Part shown: piece by piece, positions 7,546 through 15,354 of the stretch | Layout of the letters: each line of letters starts with the position of its first letter | Position numbering within the stretch: the stretch's first letter is position 1 | Assembly (NCBI GenBank): GCA_038204465.1 | Contig: JBBRCX010000051.1 | Span: forward strand, 1-33,081 | Length of the DNA: 33,081 nt | Reading direction: 5' to 3' | DNA from: JBBRCX01 sp038204465 | GTDB taxonomy: Bacteria; Planctomycetota; Phycisphaerae; Tepidisphaerales; Tepidisphaeraceae | Program-made: the position numbers and the translations under genes | The notes under the pieces: model-generated | Seen by the model: only the letters and a program-made list of their open reading frames with translations | Database searches by the model: none | What the model was told of the DNA's origin: nothing

Positions 7546-8433
7546 TCAGTTTGAGGACAGTGCCTTCACGAGCCGTGGCATGTCCAGCGGCTTGGTCAGT
7601 AGCGCGTCCGGGTGCAGGCGGCGCACGCGCTCGAGGCGCGGAGTGTCGCTGACCGCAGTCGTCACCGTGACGCGAACTGGAAGATGCGCATCGCGCACGT
7701 ACTTCAGCAGTGTCGCGCCGTCGCCGTCTGGCAGCATCAGGTCGACAATCACTTCATCGGGCCTGGAGGCAAGCTCGCGGATTCCTTCGGCGAGGGTGGC
7801 GACCGGCGTTACATTCCAACCGCGGTCCCGCAGAAGAACGGTCAGCGCCAGGCGACTGCTGCGATCATCTTCCACCAGCAGCACGTGCCGCTCCGTTCCG
7901 CTCGTCGATGGCTCAGGCAGCCGCTTGGGGGGACGCCCCGCGAAACTATGGTCGACGAGTTGCTCAGCGCGCGCCGCCTCCGGATCGGCAGCCTGGGTCC
8001 CGGGAACGACGCGAGTTAACTCTGGATAAGGCGCGTTGACGACGTCGTTCAGGTGAATGCGTACGCTGCTGAAAACTTCGGCAGCAAACGGTGTGTGGCC
8101 CAGCGACGCTGTCGGGGATGGGAATGGGCCGGAGAAATTCGAAGGTGAAGCGTCCATTCCAGCCCTTGCTGCAGTCGGTCTGTTGAGCTTTGCCTCGGCG
8201 GCAGCGAGCTGGGAAGCGGCCACTTGCCACGGGCTTTGGGCGTCGGTGTACACGTCTTTTCGCATCTCGAACGTGTAGCCATCATCGGAACGAGCAAACG
8301 AATCCAGTGCCGCTTTCGGCGGGTGGATCTCTGAAGCGCCGCTCATGAGAGTGCGCCGCTCCAGCGCCTCGACATGCCGTCCGTCGTGCGGAGCCTTTCG
8401 GGCGGGCCTGGTGGTGCGTGTGGTGCGATTCAT
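7546..8433 (-). CDS. response regulator receiver domain behind a LEPR-XLL-like tag
   Basis: A 295-residue protein with three parts. Residues 1-32 are basic and contain VEALERRTLMSG, a close variant of the LEPR-XLL tag of large planctomycete surface proteins. Residues 33-183 form a linker rich in Ala, Pro and Ser with no recognised domain. Residues 185-295 are a complete CheY-like receiver: VLLVEDD acidic pocket, phospho-acceptor D231 in VIVDLMLPDGDG, T258/T259 and K281 in LLTKPLD. There is no output domain and no classical hydrophobic signal peptide. Receivers normally act in the cytosol, so a tag known from exported proteins is unexpected. It is probably co-transcribed with the small DHp-like gene 50 bases downstream and follows the hybrid kinase on the same strand, suggesting a shared phosphorelay. 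Confidence 0.85.
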   Translation of the reverse strand: MNRTTRTTRPARKAPHDGRHVEALERRTLMSGASEIHPPKAALDSFARSDDGYTFEMRKDVYTDAQSPWQVAASQLAAAEAKLNRPTAARAGMDASPSNFSGPFPSPTASLGHTPFAAEVFSSVRIHLNDVVNAPYPELTRVVPGTQAADPEAARAEQLVDHSFAGRPPKRLPEPSTSGTERHVLLVEDDRSSRLALTVLLRDRGWNVTPVATLAEGIRELASRPDEVIVDLMLPDGDGATLLKYVRDAHLPVRVTVTTAVSDTPRLERVRRLHPDALLTKPLDMPRLVKALSSN

Positions 8434-8866
8434 AACTGCCTCCTGTCGTGAATGTCGTCGCCCGGTTGGAGGGCGTAGTCATCTGTCGAGGGAACGGCGA
8501 GGTGTGACCGATCGCGATTCGTTCCCCGACTGAAGCCAGCATCGACGACAAGGTCAGGGGCATCAATCGACATGATGACGCCAAGGTGCGGCATTTTGGT
8601 GCAGTCGACACAGGCTGCCGCTCTTGACGCACAGCCGCCCTTTTTGGATGCCCGCTTGAGAGTTATCGGGCGCAAATTTTTTTGAAGTGGATCGATGCCG
8701 CGAAGAAATGACATGGGCTTATAAAAGCCAATTCCTCGCACTGGCGCGCGGGTGAACTACTTACGAACCAACACAGCTACCGAGAAACAGCCCACACCTG
8801 CACGTTTACATCCTTTTTTTGAAGATCAGGCGAGCGACATCGGCATGATGTCGTTGACCGGCAGAC
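8434..8866. other. intergenic stretch with T-tracts and a palindrome
   Basis: 433 bases between the hybrid kinase stop and the tagged receiver start, both on the minus strand. It holds the inverted repeat GGCTT-ATAA-AAGCC at 8716-8729, which could be an operator or, with its TATAA core, part of a promoter. Two separate copies of TTTTTTTGAAG lie at about 8677-8688 and 8814-8824. No credible gene is present; a reverse frame of 103 codons here looks random. Confidence 0.45.
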
Positions 8867-10933
8867 TCACGCCACGGCTTCAAGAATCGCGGCCTTTAGC
8901 TGCTCCACATTCACCGGCTTGGTGAGATGCCTGCTGAAGCCGGCCTCCATGCTCTTTCGAATGTCTTCTTCCATCCCGTACCCACTCAGCGCGATGCCGC
9001 GGGTGCCATTCTGCTCGCGTGCTGCGGCCATGACCTCATAGCCGCTTCCGTCCGGCAGCCCTACATCGCTGATAATCAGGTCAAACCGCTCGCGCCCGAC
9101 CAACTGCACCGCCGACGCGACGGTGCTGGCGGTCATCACCATGTGGCCCAATTTCTGCATCAACAACGACAGCAGTTCCAGCGTCGGCGCGTGATCTTCG
9201 GCCAGGAGTATTTTGAGCGGGCGCTGCAGTGGGCCATTCCCGCCAGGTTCTGCATCCGTGTGCTTCTCGACGGGCACCGCGACCGTGCGCAGCTCGAACG
9301 CGAACGTCGCTCCACGATCCTTGCCGGCGCTATGCGCACTGAGAGTTCCGCCGTGGGCATCAACCAGGGCCTTGGAGATCGCCAGCCCTAGACCAAGGCC
9401 ACCGAATTTACGCGTCATCGAACGATCGCCCTGCTCGAAAGCGTTGAATAACTTCGGGAGTAGCTCGGGCTCAATCCCCAGCCCGGTATCGGAAACCTCG
9501 ATGCGCAGACAACCGGTTTCGGTTTCAGTTGTGTTCACCGTCACCTGGCCAACGGAAGGGGTGAACTTGTGGGCGTTCGTAAGCAAGTTCCAAAGCACCT
9601 GCTGTAGCCGCGCCGGATCGGCCCGGACATGGACATTTGGGGCGCGCAGATCGAGGCAAGTCTGAACATTGGTTCCCTGACCACAAATCTCCGCTGCGCT
9701 GCGGATGATCGAGTGAACATTCACTGTCTCGAAGTTGAACTCCAGCTTGCCGCGAGTAATTCGAGTAAGGTCGAGCAAGTCATCGATCAATCGCGCCTCG
9801 AGCTCCACGTTGCGCCGAATTGCGCGCACAAGGGCAAGGACTTCATCCGGCAGGTCAAAGCTTTCCAGCAGCGAGGCTGTGAGGAGCACGGGGGTCAGGG
9901 GCGTGCGAAGCTCATGGCTCAGCACCGCGAGGAACTCGTCCTTAGCCCGATTGGCGATTTCCGCCGCGCTCCTCGCGGAATGCTCGCGCACAAGGAGCTC
10001 CTGTCGCTCCTGCTCGGCGCGAACGCGCTCAGTCAGGTCCCGCAGGAAGCCCGTGAATACCGGCGGCTCGCCTGGATTGCGGGTGATGGTGAGCTCAACG
10101 GGGAACTCTTCGCCATTCTTGCGCATCGCGGCGATCACGATTCGTCGCCCGATTACATGCATTTCGCCGGTGGAAAGATATCTCTGCAGCCCGTTTTGGT
10201 GGGCCTCACGAAAAGCGGGCGGGATGATCAGCCCACACATGCTCTGCCCCACCGCTTCATGACGACTGTAGCCGAAGGCGGCCTCGGCTGCCGGGTTGAA
10301 TTCGGTAACCATGCCGCGGTGGTCCATCGTCACGATACAGTCCAGCGCGGACTTGAGAATCGCATCCTTGTTTGCCTCGCTCTCCCGCAACGCGTCCTGC
10401 GCGCGCACTCGTTCGATGAACTGCCCGATCTGCCCGCCGATGCCTCTCATCATTGTCAGCAGTTCTTCGTCGGGCGGGCGAATGTCTCTGCTGAAAAACT
10501 CCATCATCCCCAGCACGCTCCGCCCCCGGCGGATCGGGAAGCAAACCGCCCCGTGAAGTCCTGCGATGGCCGCCACTTCACGTCGCGGGAAGTTTGCGTC
10601 ATGGGTCACATCCGCCACCCACGCCGGTTGCTCGGCGGCCCACACTCGTCCCGGCAGCCCAATCCCCGGCGGCAACGCCGTCTCGACGGATACACGTTCG
10701 AACTCCTGCACATCAATGCCCGGCATGTGCCAGTGCTCGACGTGGCGAAGCACTCCGGCTCGGTCGTCGACGCTCCACATGGCGCCGACCGCCCAATCGA
10801 GCGTCGTGCAGATGGACTCGAGAATCTGTCTGGAGGCCTCGGGCAAGTTCGTCGCCTCAGCCAGTACGCGCATGACCTCAAACTGCGCCTGCAGTTGCCG
10901 CTCCACTCGCTCCTGCCGCGCTTGATCAAGCAT
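8867..10933 (-). CDS. hybrid sensor histidine kinase (GAF-PAS-HisKA-HATPase-REC)
   Basis: A 688-residue cytosolic hybrid kinase without transmembrane helices. Order: GAF domain at about 25-175 (GLPGRVWAAEQPAWVADV, HGAVCFPIRRG); PAS domain at about 185-310 (LDCIVTMDHRGMVTEFNPAA) ending in DLTERVRAEQ; HisKA with phospho-acceptor H340 in LSHELRTPLTP; HATPase_c at about 435-550 with N-box NLLTNAHKF, G1 DTGLGI and G2 GGLGLGLAI; and a C-terminal receiver at about 570-688 with D623 in IISDVGLPDGSG and K672. It should autophosphorylate on H340 in response to an internal signal (small ligand or redox, unknown) and pass phosphate to D623. A full relay needs a histidine phosphotransfer partner; the DHp-like protein at 7283-7495 is a candidate. 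AAGGA lies ten bases before the ATG. Confidence 0.95.
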   Translation of the reverse strand: MLDQARQERVERQLQAQFEVMRVLAEATNLPEASRQILESICTTLDWAVGAMWSVDDRAGVLRHVEHWHMPGIDVQEFERVSVETALPPGIGLPGRVWAAEQPAWVADVTHDANFPRREVAAIAGLHGAVCFPIRRGRSVLGMMEFFSRDIRPPDEELLTMMRGIGGQIGQFIERVRAQDALRESEANKDAILKSALDCIVTMDHRGMVTEFNPAAEAAFGYSRHEAVGQSMCGLIIPPAFREAHQNGLQRYLSTGEMHVIGRRIVIAAMRKNGEEFPVELTITRNPGEPPVFTGFLRDLTERVRAEQERQELLVREHSARSAAEIANRAKDEFLAVLSHELRTPLTPVLLTASLLESFDLPDEVLALVRAIRRNVELEARLIDDLLDLTRITRGKLEFNFETVNVHSIIRSAAEICGQGTNVQTCLDLRAPNVHVRADPARLQQVLWNLLTNAHKFTPSVGQVTVNTTETETGCLRIEVSDTGLGIEPELLPKLFNAFEQGDRSMTRKFGGLGLGLAISKALVDAHGGTLSAHSAGKDRGATFAFELRTVAVPVEKHTDAEPGGNGPLQRPLKILLAEDHAPTLELLSLLMQKLGHMVMTASTVASAVQLVGRERFDLIISDVGLPDGSGYEVMAAAREQNGTRGIALSGYGMEEDIRKSMEAGFSRHLTKPVNVEQLKAAILEAVA

Positions 10934-10974
10934 CAGACTCGGGTCCTTGGATCATCGATAAAGCGGTTCTGTCG

Positions 10975-11046
10975 AGGACATGCAGGACTCCTGCAACCTT
11001 CGGTTCTCTAGACAGACCGACGCTATATCCATTGAGCTAAAGCTGC
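10975..11046 (-). pseudogene. decayed tRNA gene (arginine-type body)
   Basis: Read on the minus strand, the core TAGCTCAATGGATATAGC, then CGTCGGT...ACCGAAGGTTGCAGG and AGTCCTGC, follows a bacterial tRNA in order, closest in style to tRNA-Arg. Several parts are broken. The D-stem has GCTC opposite TAGC instead of GAGC. The anticodon loop has 11 bases rather than 7 (11005-11015, between TCGGT and ACCGA). The T-arm at 10982-10994 is GCAGG-AGT-CCTGC, lacking the TTCG of the loop. The acceptor halves (11040-11046 and 10975-10981) do not pair. It cannot fold as a working tRNA, so I call it a tRNA relic between the kinase and the divergent regulator. Confidence 0.6.
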
Positions 11047-11259
11047 CCTGCCCCGGCTACGCAGCGCAGACCGGCGCGGCGCGTATGGTGTTGCGCTGTG
11101 CGAAGGCTGTCAAGACCCCGTGGCGAGAGAAGCGCCTCTTGATTTGTGTTCGGTCTTCGCCGATGGTGTTCGATGACGAAACGGATTGGCATGGAGGCTG
11201 ATCCGAAATCGTTTCCCGCTTGTCGCGGAGTGTCTGCAGGCGACCATCGCGGAATCATT

Positions 11260-11664
11260 ATGATGAACGTTGTACCGATGTCTGAGGCTTCGACCGAGTC
11301 GAAGGTTGCAAAGCTCCGGATTCTGATTGTTGAGGACCATACGCCGACGCGCATGGCGATGAGTCGGCTGATCCGCCAGGCCGGCGCGGAGGTCACGACC
11401 GCGCGCGACGGCGAAGAAGGGCTGGGATACCTCCTCACGCAGCGCTTCGATGTCCTGCTGACCGACCTCCGCATGCCGAAGATGGACGGTTTCGAGTTGC
11501 TGCAGAAGTGTCAGCAGCTCCCGACGTCGCATCGACCTCGCCGCGTGATCGCCATCAGCGGCGAGTATGAAGCGGGGGCCCTGCAGGGGCAACCGGTTCA
11601 GTTCCTCGCCAAGCCGTTCAACCTGGATGTGCTGCTGGAAATGCTCAGCGGCAAGCCGAACTGA
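11260..11664 (+). CDS. single-domain response regulator (CheY-like)
   Basis: A 134-residue receiver with no output domain. It shows the acidic pocket in LRILIVEDHTPTRMAMSRLI, phospho-acceptor D69 in VLLTDLRMPKMDGFELL, a serine in VIAISGEYE and the conserved lysine in FLAKPFNLDVLLEML. ATG at 11260 has only a weak GGA upstream; ATGs at 11263 and 11278 and a longer frame from 11146 are alternatives, so the start is unsure. It is transcribed divergently from the hybrid kinase and separated from it by the tRNA relic. It is likely a phosphate-accepting partner of that kinase, acting by protein contact rather than DNA binding. Confidence 0.9.
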   Translation: MMNVVPMSEASTESKVAKLRILIVEDHTPTRMAMSRLIRQAGAEVTTARDGEEGLGYLLTQRFDVLLTDLRMPKMDGFELLQKCQQLPTSHRPRRVIAISGEYEAGALQGQPVQFLAKPFNLDVLLEMLSGKPN

Positions 11665-11732
11665 CCCCTCCCCGGTTTTCGGAAATGCGATCCTGGGTTG
11701 CGCCGGCGCGCAGCCGCGGGTTCCGCTGCGCG

Positions 11733-11759
11733 AAAACAGCACGGCATCGAGCCGTGCTG
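11733..11759 (-). terminator. rho-independent terminator of the small basic protein gene
   Basis: Perfect 9-bp stem CAGCACGGC (11737-11745) and GCCGTGCTG (11751-11759) with the loop ATCGA. On the minus strand it is followed directly by TTTT (11733-11736). It lies 36 bases past the stop of the 11796-12104 gene. It may also slow transcription from the plus-strand regulator ending at 11664. Confidence 0.75.
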
Positions 11760-11795
11760 CTGCAGCATCTATCGTGCTATCGTGCCGAGTTGTTG

Positions 11796-12104
11796 CTACT
11801 TCGCCTCGACCTGCACGAAACTTTCCACGCTCTTGAGGTCGCGCAGCGCCTGCGGGGTCGCGGTGATGGTGGCGGCGGCGCCGCGCTCGAGGCTGGGGTG
11901 GATCTTGTTGGGCCGCTTGGTCCAGATCTGGCCGCCGCGGCGCTTGGGTTGTTCCCTGAAATTGGCGCTTCGCATCGCCAGCGGCCTGGCAATCGCCTTG
12001 TCCTTCATGAAGAGCCGCTCGATCGTCTTCCGCGCGGACTCGCGGTTGATCGTCTTGTTGACGGTTACCCGGACCGTCTGGCCCGATTTCAATTCATTCG
12101 CCAT
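11796..12104 (-). CDS. small basic conserved-looking protein of unknown function
   Basis: A 102-residue protein beginning MANELKSGQTVRVTVNKTIN, with two arginine/lysine-rich patches (RESARKTIERL, NFREQPKRRGGQIWTKRPNK) and a C-terminal strand-helix-strand (ATITATPQALRDLKSVESFV). The net charge is strongly positive, which would suit RNA or DNA binding, but I recognise no family. The ATG at 12104 has GGAG eight bases upstream. The gene is a self-contained unit: it has its own promoter at 12133-12160 and a strong terminator at 11733-11759, so it is probably expressed on its own. That, together with the compact charged composition, argues for a real gene despite the lack of a name. Confidence 0.75.
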   Translation of the reverse strand: MANELKSGQTVRVTVNKTINRESARKTIERLFMKDKAIARPLAMRSANFREQPKRRGGQIWTKRPNKIHPSLERGAAATITATPQALRDLKSVESFVQVEAK

Positions 12105-12132
12105 CGCTCGCTCCGATCCAATTGAGCGAGGC

Positions 12133-12160
12133 AGTATAGCGACAGCGGACATCCGGGCAA
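12133..12160 (-). promoter_or_regulatory. promoter of the small basic protein gene
   Basis: On the minus strand TTGCCC (12160-12155, four of six to -35), a 16-base spacer and TATACT (12138-12133, five of six to -10). The predicted start is near 12126, giving a leader of about 20 bases that contains the ribosome site. Confidence 0.55.
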
Positions 12161-12225
12161 GTGACGGGCGGAGCGGTGGTGGTTCAGTTTGAACCGCTAC
12201 CGGCGGAGCGACGGGTGGAGCGACT

Positions 12226-13401
12226 TCAGCCCGCCAGCACCGGCTCAGTCCCCAGCACCCGGTCGGTCGCGGGATCCCGGCGCACGCGGCGGTAGATGGT
12301 GTCGCGCTCGACGGGCTCCCGCCGCGCTTCGTGAATCAGCCTGCGGATATCGTTGACGTGGAATTCCTGATGCGTTCCATCTCCCTCGCGCTTGGTGATG
12401 TCATACCACATCACAGTGCCATCCAGATCGTCGCAACCCCACGACAGGGCCAACTGCGAAAGCGCGATTCCCTGCATGATCCAGAAGGCCTTGATGTGCG
12501 GAATGTTGTCGAGCATGAGCCGGGCGATCGCCAGGGTCTTGAGGTCGGTCAAGCCCGTCGGGCCGGGAAGTTGTCCCAGCTCGCTCTGTTCCGGAATGAA
12601 CGACAGGGGGATCATGCAGTTAAAGAATGCTTTCCCCTCTGCCGCCGCCGCGCTGGCGAGCGAGTCAGCCTGCAATTCGCGCAGCTTGATCAGGTGTCCG
12701 ATTCGCTCCTCGGGGCGCTCGACGTGGCCGTAGAGCATGGTGGCATTGGAGAAGATGCCCAGCGAATGCGCGGCGCGATGGACCTCGAACCATTTATCCG
12801 CCCGCACCTTCCCTTTGAACGCCTCATCGTGCACGCGGTCGTCGAAGATCTCGGCGCCGCCGCCAGGCAGGCTCCCGAGCCCGGCCTCGCGCAGCGCGAT
12901 GAGCACCTCCCGGACGCTCAGGCGGGCGATGCGCGAGAAGTGGATGATCTCGATGGCGGTGAATGCTTTGACATGAAGGTCAGGGCACGTCGTTCGAATG
13001 CCGCGCAGCACATCGAGGTAGTAGTCAAATTTGAGCCAGGGGTGCAGCCCGCCAACGATGTGCACTTCGGTCGCTCCCGCCTCGGCGGCTTTTTGTGCGG
13101 TGGCGACCACCTGTTCGACCGGCATCTCATACGCGCCTTCCTCGCCGCGTTTGCGGTAGAAGGAGCAGAACTTGCATGAGAGGGCGCAGACGTTGGTGTA
13201 GTTGATGTGGCGATTGCGGTTGTAGAAGGTCTTGTTGCCGTGCCGCTTCTCGCGAACGAAATTAGCCAGCCGGCCGATGCCGTGGAGGTCGCGGCTGGCG
13301 TAGAGGGAAACCCCGTCAGTATGCGAGAGCGCTCTTCCCGCCAGCACCTTCTCGGCGACGGGGCGGAGCGTGGGATCGGAGACGGCGACGGAGGAGAGCA
13401 T
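12226..13401 (-). CDS. mqnE: aminofutalosine synthase (radical SAM)
   Basis: A cytosolic radical SAM enzyme of 391 residues. MqnE joins 3-[(1-carboxyvinyl)oxy]benzoate to SAM to give aminofutalosine, an early step of the futalosine route to menaquinone. The [4Fe-4S] cysteines are C72, C76 and C79 in NVCALSCKFCSFYRKRG. Other family marks are NRNRHINYTN just before the cluster, VHIVGGLHPWLKFDYY, SLPGGGAEIFDDRVHDE, and ATMLYGHVE. Related MqnC and CofH/CofG share the scaffold, but the GGLHP and PGGGAEI forms and the N-terminal region fit MqnE best. TATACT lies nine bases upstream of the ATG with no ribosome site between, so the transcript may be nearly leaderless. No other menaquinone gene is in view. 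Confidence 0.92.
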   Translation of the reverse strand: MLSSVAVSDPTLRPVAEKVLAGRALSHTDGVSLYASRDLHGIGRLANFVREKRHGNKTFYNRNRHINYTNVCALSCKFCSFYRKRGEEGAYEMPVEQVVATAQKAAEAGATEVHIVGGLHPWLKFDYYLDVLRGIRTTCPDLHVKAFTAIEIIHFSRIARLSVREVLIALREAGLGSLPGGGAEIFDDRVHDEAFKGKVRADKWFEVHRAAHSLGIFSNATMLYGHVERPEERIGHLIKLRELQADSLASAAAAEGKAFFNCMIPLSFIPEQSELGQLPGPTGLTDLKTLAIARLMLDNIPHIKAFWIMQGIALSQLALSWGCDDLDGTVMWYDITKREGDGTHQEFHVNDIRRLIHEARREPVERDTIYRRVRRDPATDRVLGTEPVLAG

Positions 13402-13410
13402 CGACGTGAG

Positions 13411-13416
13411 AGTATA
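13411..13416 (-). promoter_or_regulatory. -10 element close to the mqnE start
   Basis: TATACT on the minus strand ends nine bases before the ATG at 13401. The -35 region is poor (TTCGTA at 17 bases). Transcription from it would begin within about three bases of the start codon, which suits the absence of a Shine-Dalgarno site. Confidence 0.4.
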
Positions 13417-13543
13417 AGGCGCGGACGCGGCAGTACGAATTGTTTCGGCAGTTTTGAAATCAAGTGCAACCGCGTGGGCGGCTGCTACTACCTGGTTGCG
13501 GGTTCGCGGGAGTGGGCCGTTTCTTTGGAAAGTTCAGCAGGCT

Positions 13544-14551
13544 CTACGGACGCGTGGTGGATTGATCCGCTTCCAACTTAAAAAAGCATTGGTCAGCGGA
13601 CGGCGCCTTGTCTTTTTCAATCGTGCCGAGGTCGATGAGCTGGCCGATGAGCGTTTTCCATCGCTCGGAAGTCATGCTCCCAAGACCGGCCGTTCTGGTT
13701 TGCTCGGTTTGAATCAGCGGCGCCTGGGCTTTGGCGCTTTCTTCAAACGTCTGGGCATCCATCATGGGGTTCAGTTTCTGCATCACCGCATTGGTGGGCG
13801 CCGGGTCCTTGAGGTATGCCTCCCACCCTTCACGGCAGGCGCGGATCATGGCGCTGGCGGCGGCTGCGTTTTTCTTCAGGTGGTCGCCGCGCGTGACCAT
13901 GACGGCGGTGTACGGGTTGTAGCCTGCATCGGCGAGGAGGAAGGTCTGCGGATCGGCCTTCGCACGGCGCGCCTGGATTGGCTCGGAAGTAACGAAGCAC
14001 TGCTGCGCAAAGTTGGGATCGCGGAGAAACAGCTCGAGGTTCAAGCCGCTGTATGGAACGACGGTGAGCTTGCTGAAGCCATATTTCTTCTCGAGATATT
14101 TGCTGTAGGGAAGCCCCTGTTCGATCGCGAGCGTGCCGGGATTCCGGAAGATGTCGCCGATCTCTTTGAGGCCGCGAGCGGCGTGGGTCATGATTCCCTG
14201 CGGGCAGGTCTGGTAGACGGCGAAGAGCGCGACCATGTCGTCGCCTCTGCTGCGCGCGATGACCAGTTCATCGCCGCTGATGACGGCGAATTGGACGTTG
14301 CCTGCCGCTGCCATCTGAAGGGTGGGGGTGCTCGCGCCGCCGGGCACTAGGTCGACGTCGAGGCTGTTCTTTTTGAAGGCGCCGCTCTCGCGGGCAGCAT
14401 AGAAGCCGCCGAATTCCGGCTCCGGCACCCAGTTGAGCTGAAGTTTTGCGCGAGTCAGGCCGGAATTATTTGAGGTCTGCTGTTTTTTGCAGCCACCGAC
14501 TACCAATGCAACCAACAGCAGCACGTTTATTATCACGGTCCGAACCGGCAT
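13544..14551 (-). CDS. NMT1/SsuA-type ABC transporter substrate-binding lipoprotein
   Basis: A 335-residue periplasmic binding protein of the NMT1/THI5/SsuA type. The N-terminus is a lipoprotein signal with a lipobox ending at C21 (LLLVALVVGGCKK). The mature part starts with LQLNWVPEPEFGGFYAARES, which closely resembles thiamine-precursor (ThiY) and riboflavin (RibY) binders, and continues with QMAAAGNVQFAVISGDELV and a hinge region typical of the fold. ATG at 14551 is preferred over an earlier frame start because AGGGAG lies just upstream and the signal peptide begins there. It follows the permease and ATPase genes on the same strand, 31 bases after the permease stop. The ligand cannot be told from sequence; a pyrimidine or flavin-like vitamin precursor is the better guess, a sulfonate the alternative. 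Confidence 0.88.
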   Translation of the reverse strand: MPVRTVIINVLLLVALVVGGCKKQQTSNNSGLTRAKLQLNWVPEPEFGGFYAARESGAFKKNSLDVDLVPGGASTPTLQMAAAGNVQFAVISGDELVIARSRGDDMVALFAVYQTCPQGIMTHAARGLKEIGDIFRNPGTLAIEQGLPYSKYLEKKYGFSKLTVVPYSGLNLELFLRDPNFAQQCFVTSEPIQARRAKADPQTFLLADAGYNPYTAVMVTRGDHLKKNAAAASAMIRACREGWEAYLKDPAPTNAVMQKLNPMMDAQTFEESAKAQAPLIQTEQTRTAGLGSMTSERWKTLIGQLIDLGTIEKDKAPSADQCFFKLEADQSTTRP

Positions 14552-14582
14552 TGCATCTCCCTGGGACGAGCGACTCCCGGAT

Positions 14583-15353
14583 TCAATCTTGGTCGCGCTC
14601 TGACGCATGCCAATGGGCGAGCGTCAGATGGCTCAACAGGTTTACGACCGCAACCATAGCCAGGCCGAGCATGGATGCCAGCAGCACGGCCGCGAATGCG
14701 GTGTCGGTTCGTTGATTTCTGCCGGCGACGCTGACGACGGTGCCCAGGCCCCCGCCGCCAATGAATTCTCCGACCACCGCGCCGATGACCGCCAGCCCGG
14801 CGGAGATTCGCAGGCCGGTCATGATATTGGGCAGGGCGTATGGAAGGCGAAGCTTCATCATGGTGGAGAAGCGTCCGGCCCCGTAGAGCCGAAAGAGGTC
14901 GCGCAAGGCCGGATCTGTCGAGAGCAGGCCGCTGAGCGTGTTCGCGATGATGGGGAAGACCGAGACGATGAACGCCGAGGCGATGACGGTTGGCAGGCCG
15001 TATCCGCACCAGATCACGAGCAGCGGGGCGATCGCGATCACCGGGACGGTCTGAAAAAAGATCGTGTAAGGATAGAAGGCGCGCTGCACCCAGGAAGCCG
15101 AGGAGAGCAGAACGGCGAGAATGATCCCAACCGCGCAGCTCAGGGCGAAACCGGTCAATGCTCCCTGAGCGGTTTCGGACAGGGCCACCCAGAGATGTGC
15201 GCCTTCACGAACAAAGGACTGCGCGACCGCGGATGGCGGCGGGAGAAACCCCGGACGCACGTGAAGCGCGCGGACCAGTAGCTCGAGCAGCAGGACCGCC
15301 ACGATGAAGACGATGATCGGCGGCAGCGCACGGCGGAGCGGTCGCGGTCGCAC
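14583..15353 (-). CDS. ABC transporter permease (SsuC/ThiX type)
   Basis: A 256-residue inner-membrane permease of the BPD_transp_1 family with about six transmembrane helices, the first in PPIIVFIVAVLLLELLV. The EAA-like cytoplasmic loop is seen in LYGAGRFSTMMKLRLPYALP with a conserved glycine, which contacts the ATPase. The GLRISAGLAVIGAVVGEF segment is typical of nitrate/sulfonate/taurine-class permeases. It begins one base after the stop of the ATPase gene and is followed by the binding-protein gene, so the three form one operon in the order ATPase, permease, binding protein. Confidence 0.92.
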   Translation of the reverse strand: MRPRPLRRALPPIIVFIVAVLLLELLVRALHVRPGFLPPPSAVAQSFVREGAHLWVALSETAQGALTGFALSCAVGIILAVLLSSASWVQRAFYPYTIFFQTVPVIAIAPLLVIWCGYGLPTVIASAFIVSVFPIIANTLSGLLSTDPALRDLFRLYGAGRFSTMMKLRLPYALPNIMTGLRISAGLAVIGAVVGEFIGGGGLGTVVSVAGRNQRTDTAFAAVLLASMLGLAMVAVVNLLSHLTLAHWHASERDQD

Positions 15354-15354
15354 G

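Noticed and set aside
8430..8741. 103-codon minus-strand frame before the tagged receiver
   Set aside because: Overlaps the receiver start, shows no domain, and no ribosome site precedes it; it is probably the leader region.
9629..11011. 460-codon open frame on the plus strand
   Set aside because: Antisense to the hybrid histidine kinase, whose domains are complete.
10975..11046. Functional tRNA gene
   Set aside because: The acceptor stem does not pair, the anticodon loop has 11 bases and the T-loop lacks four bases.
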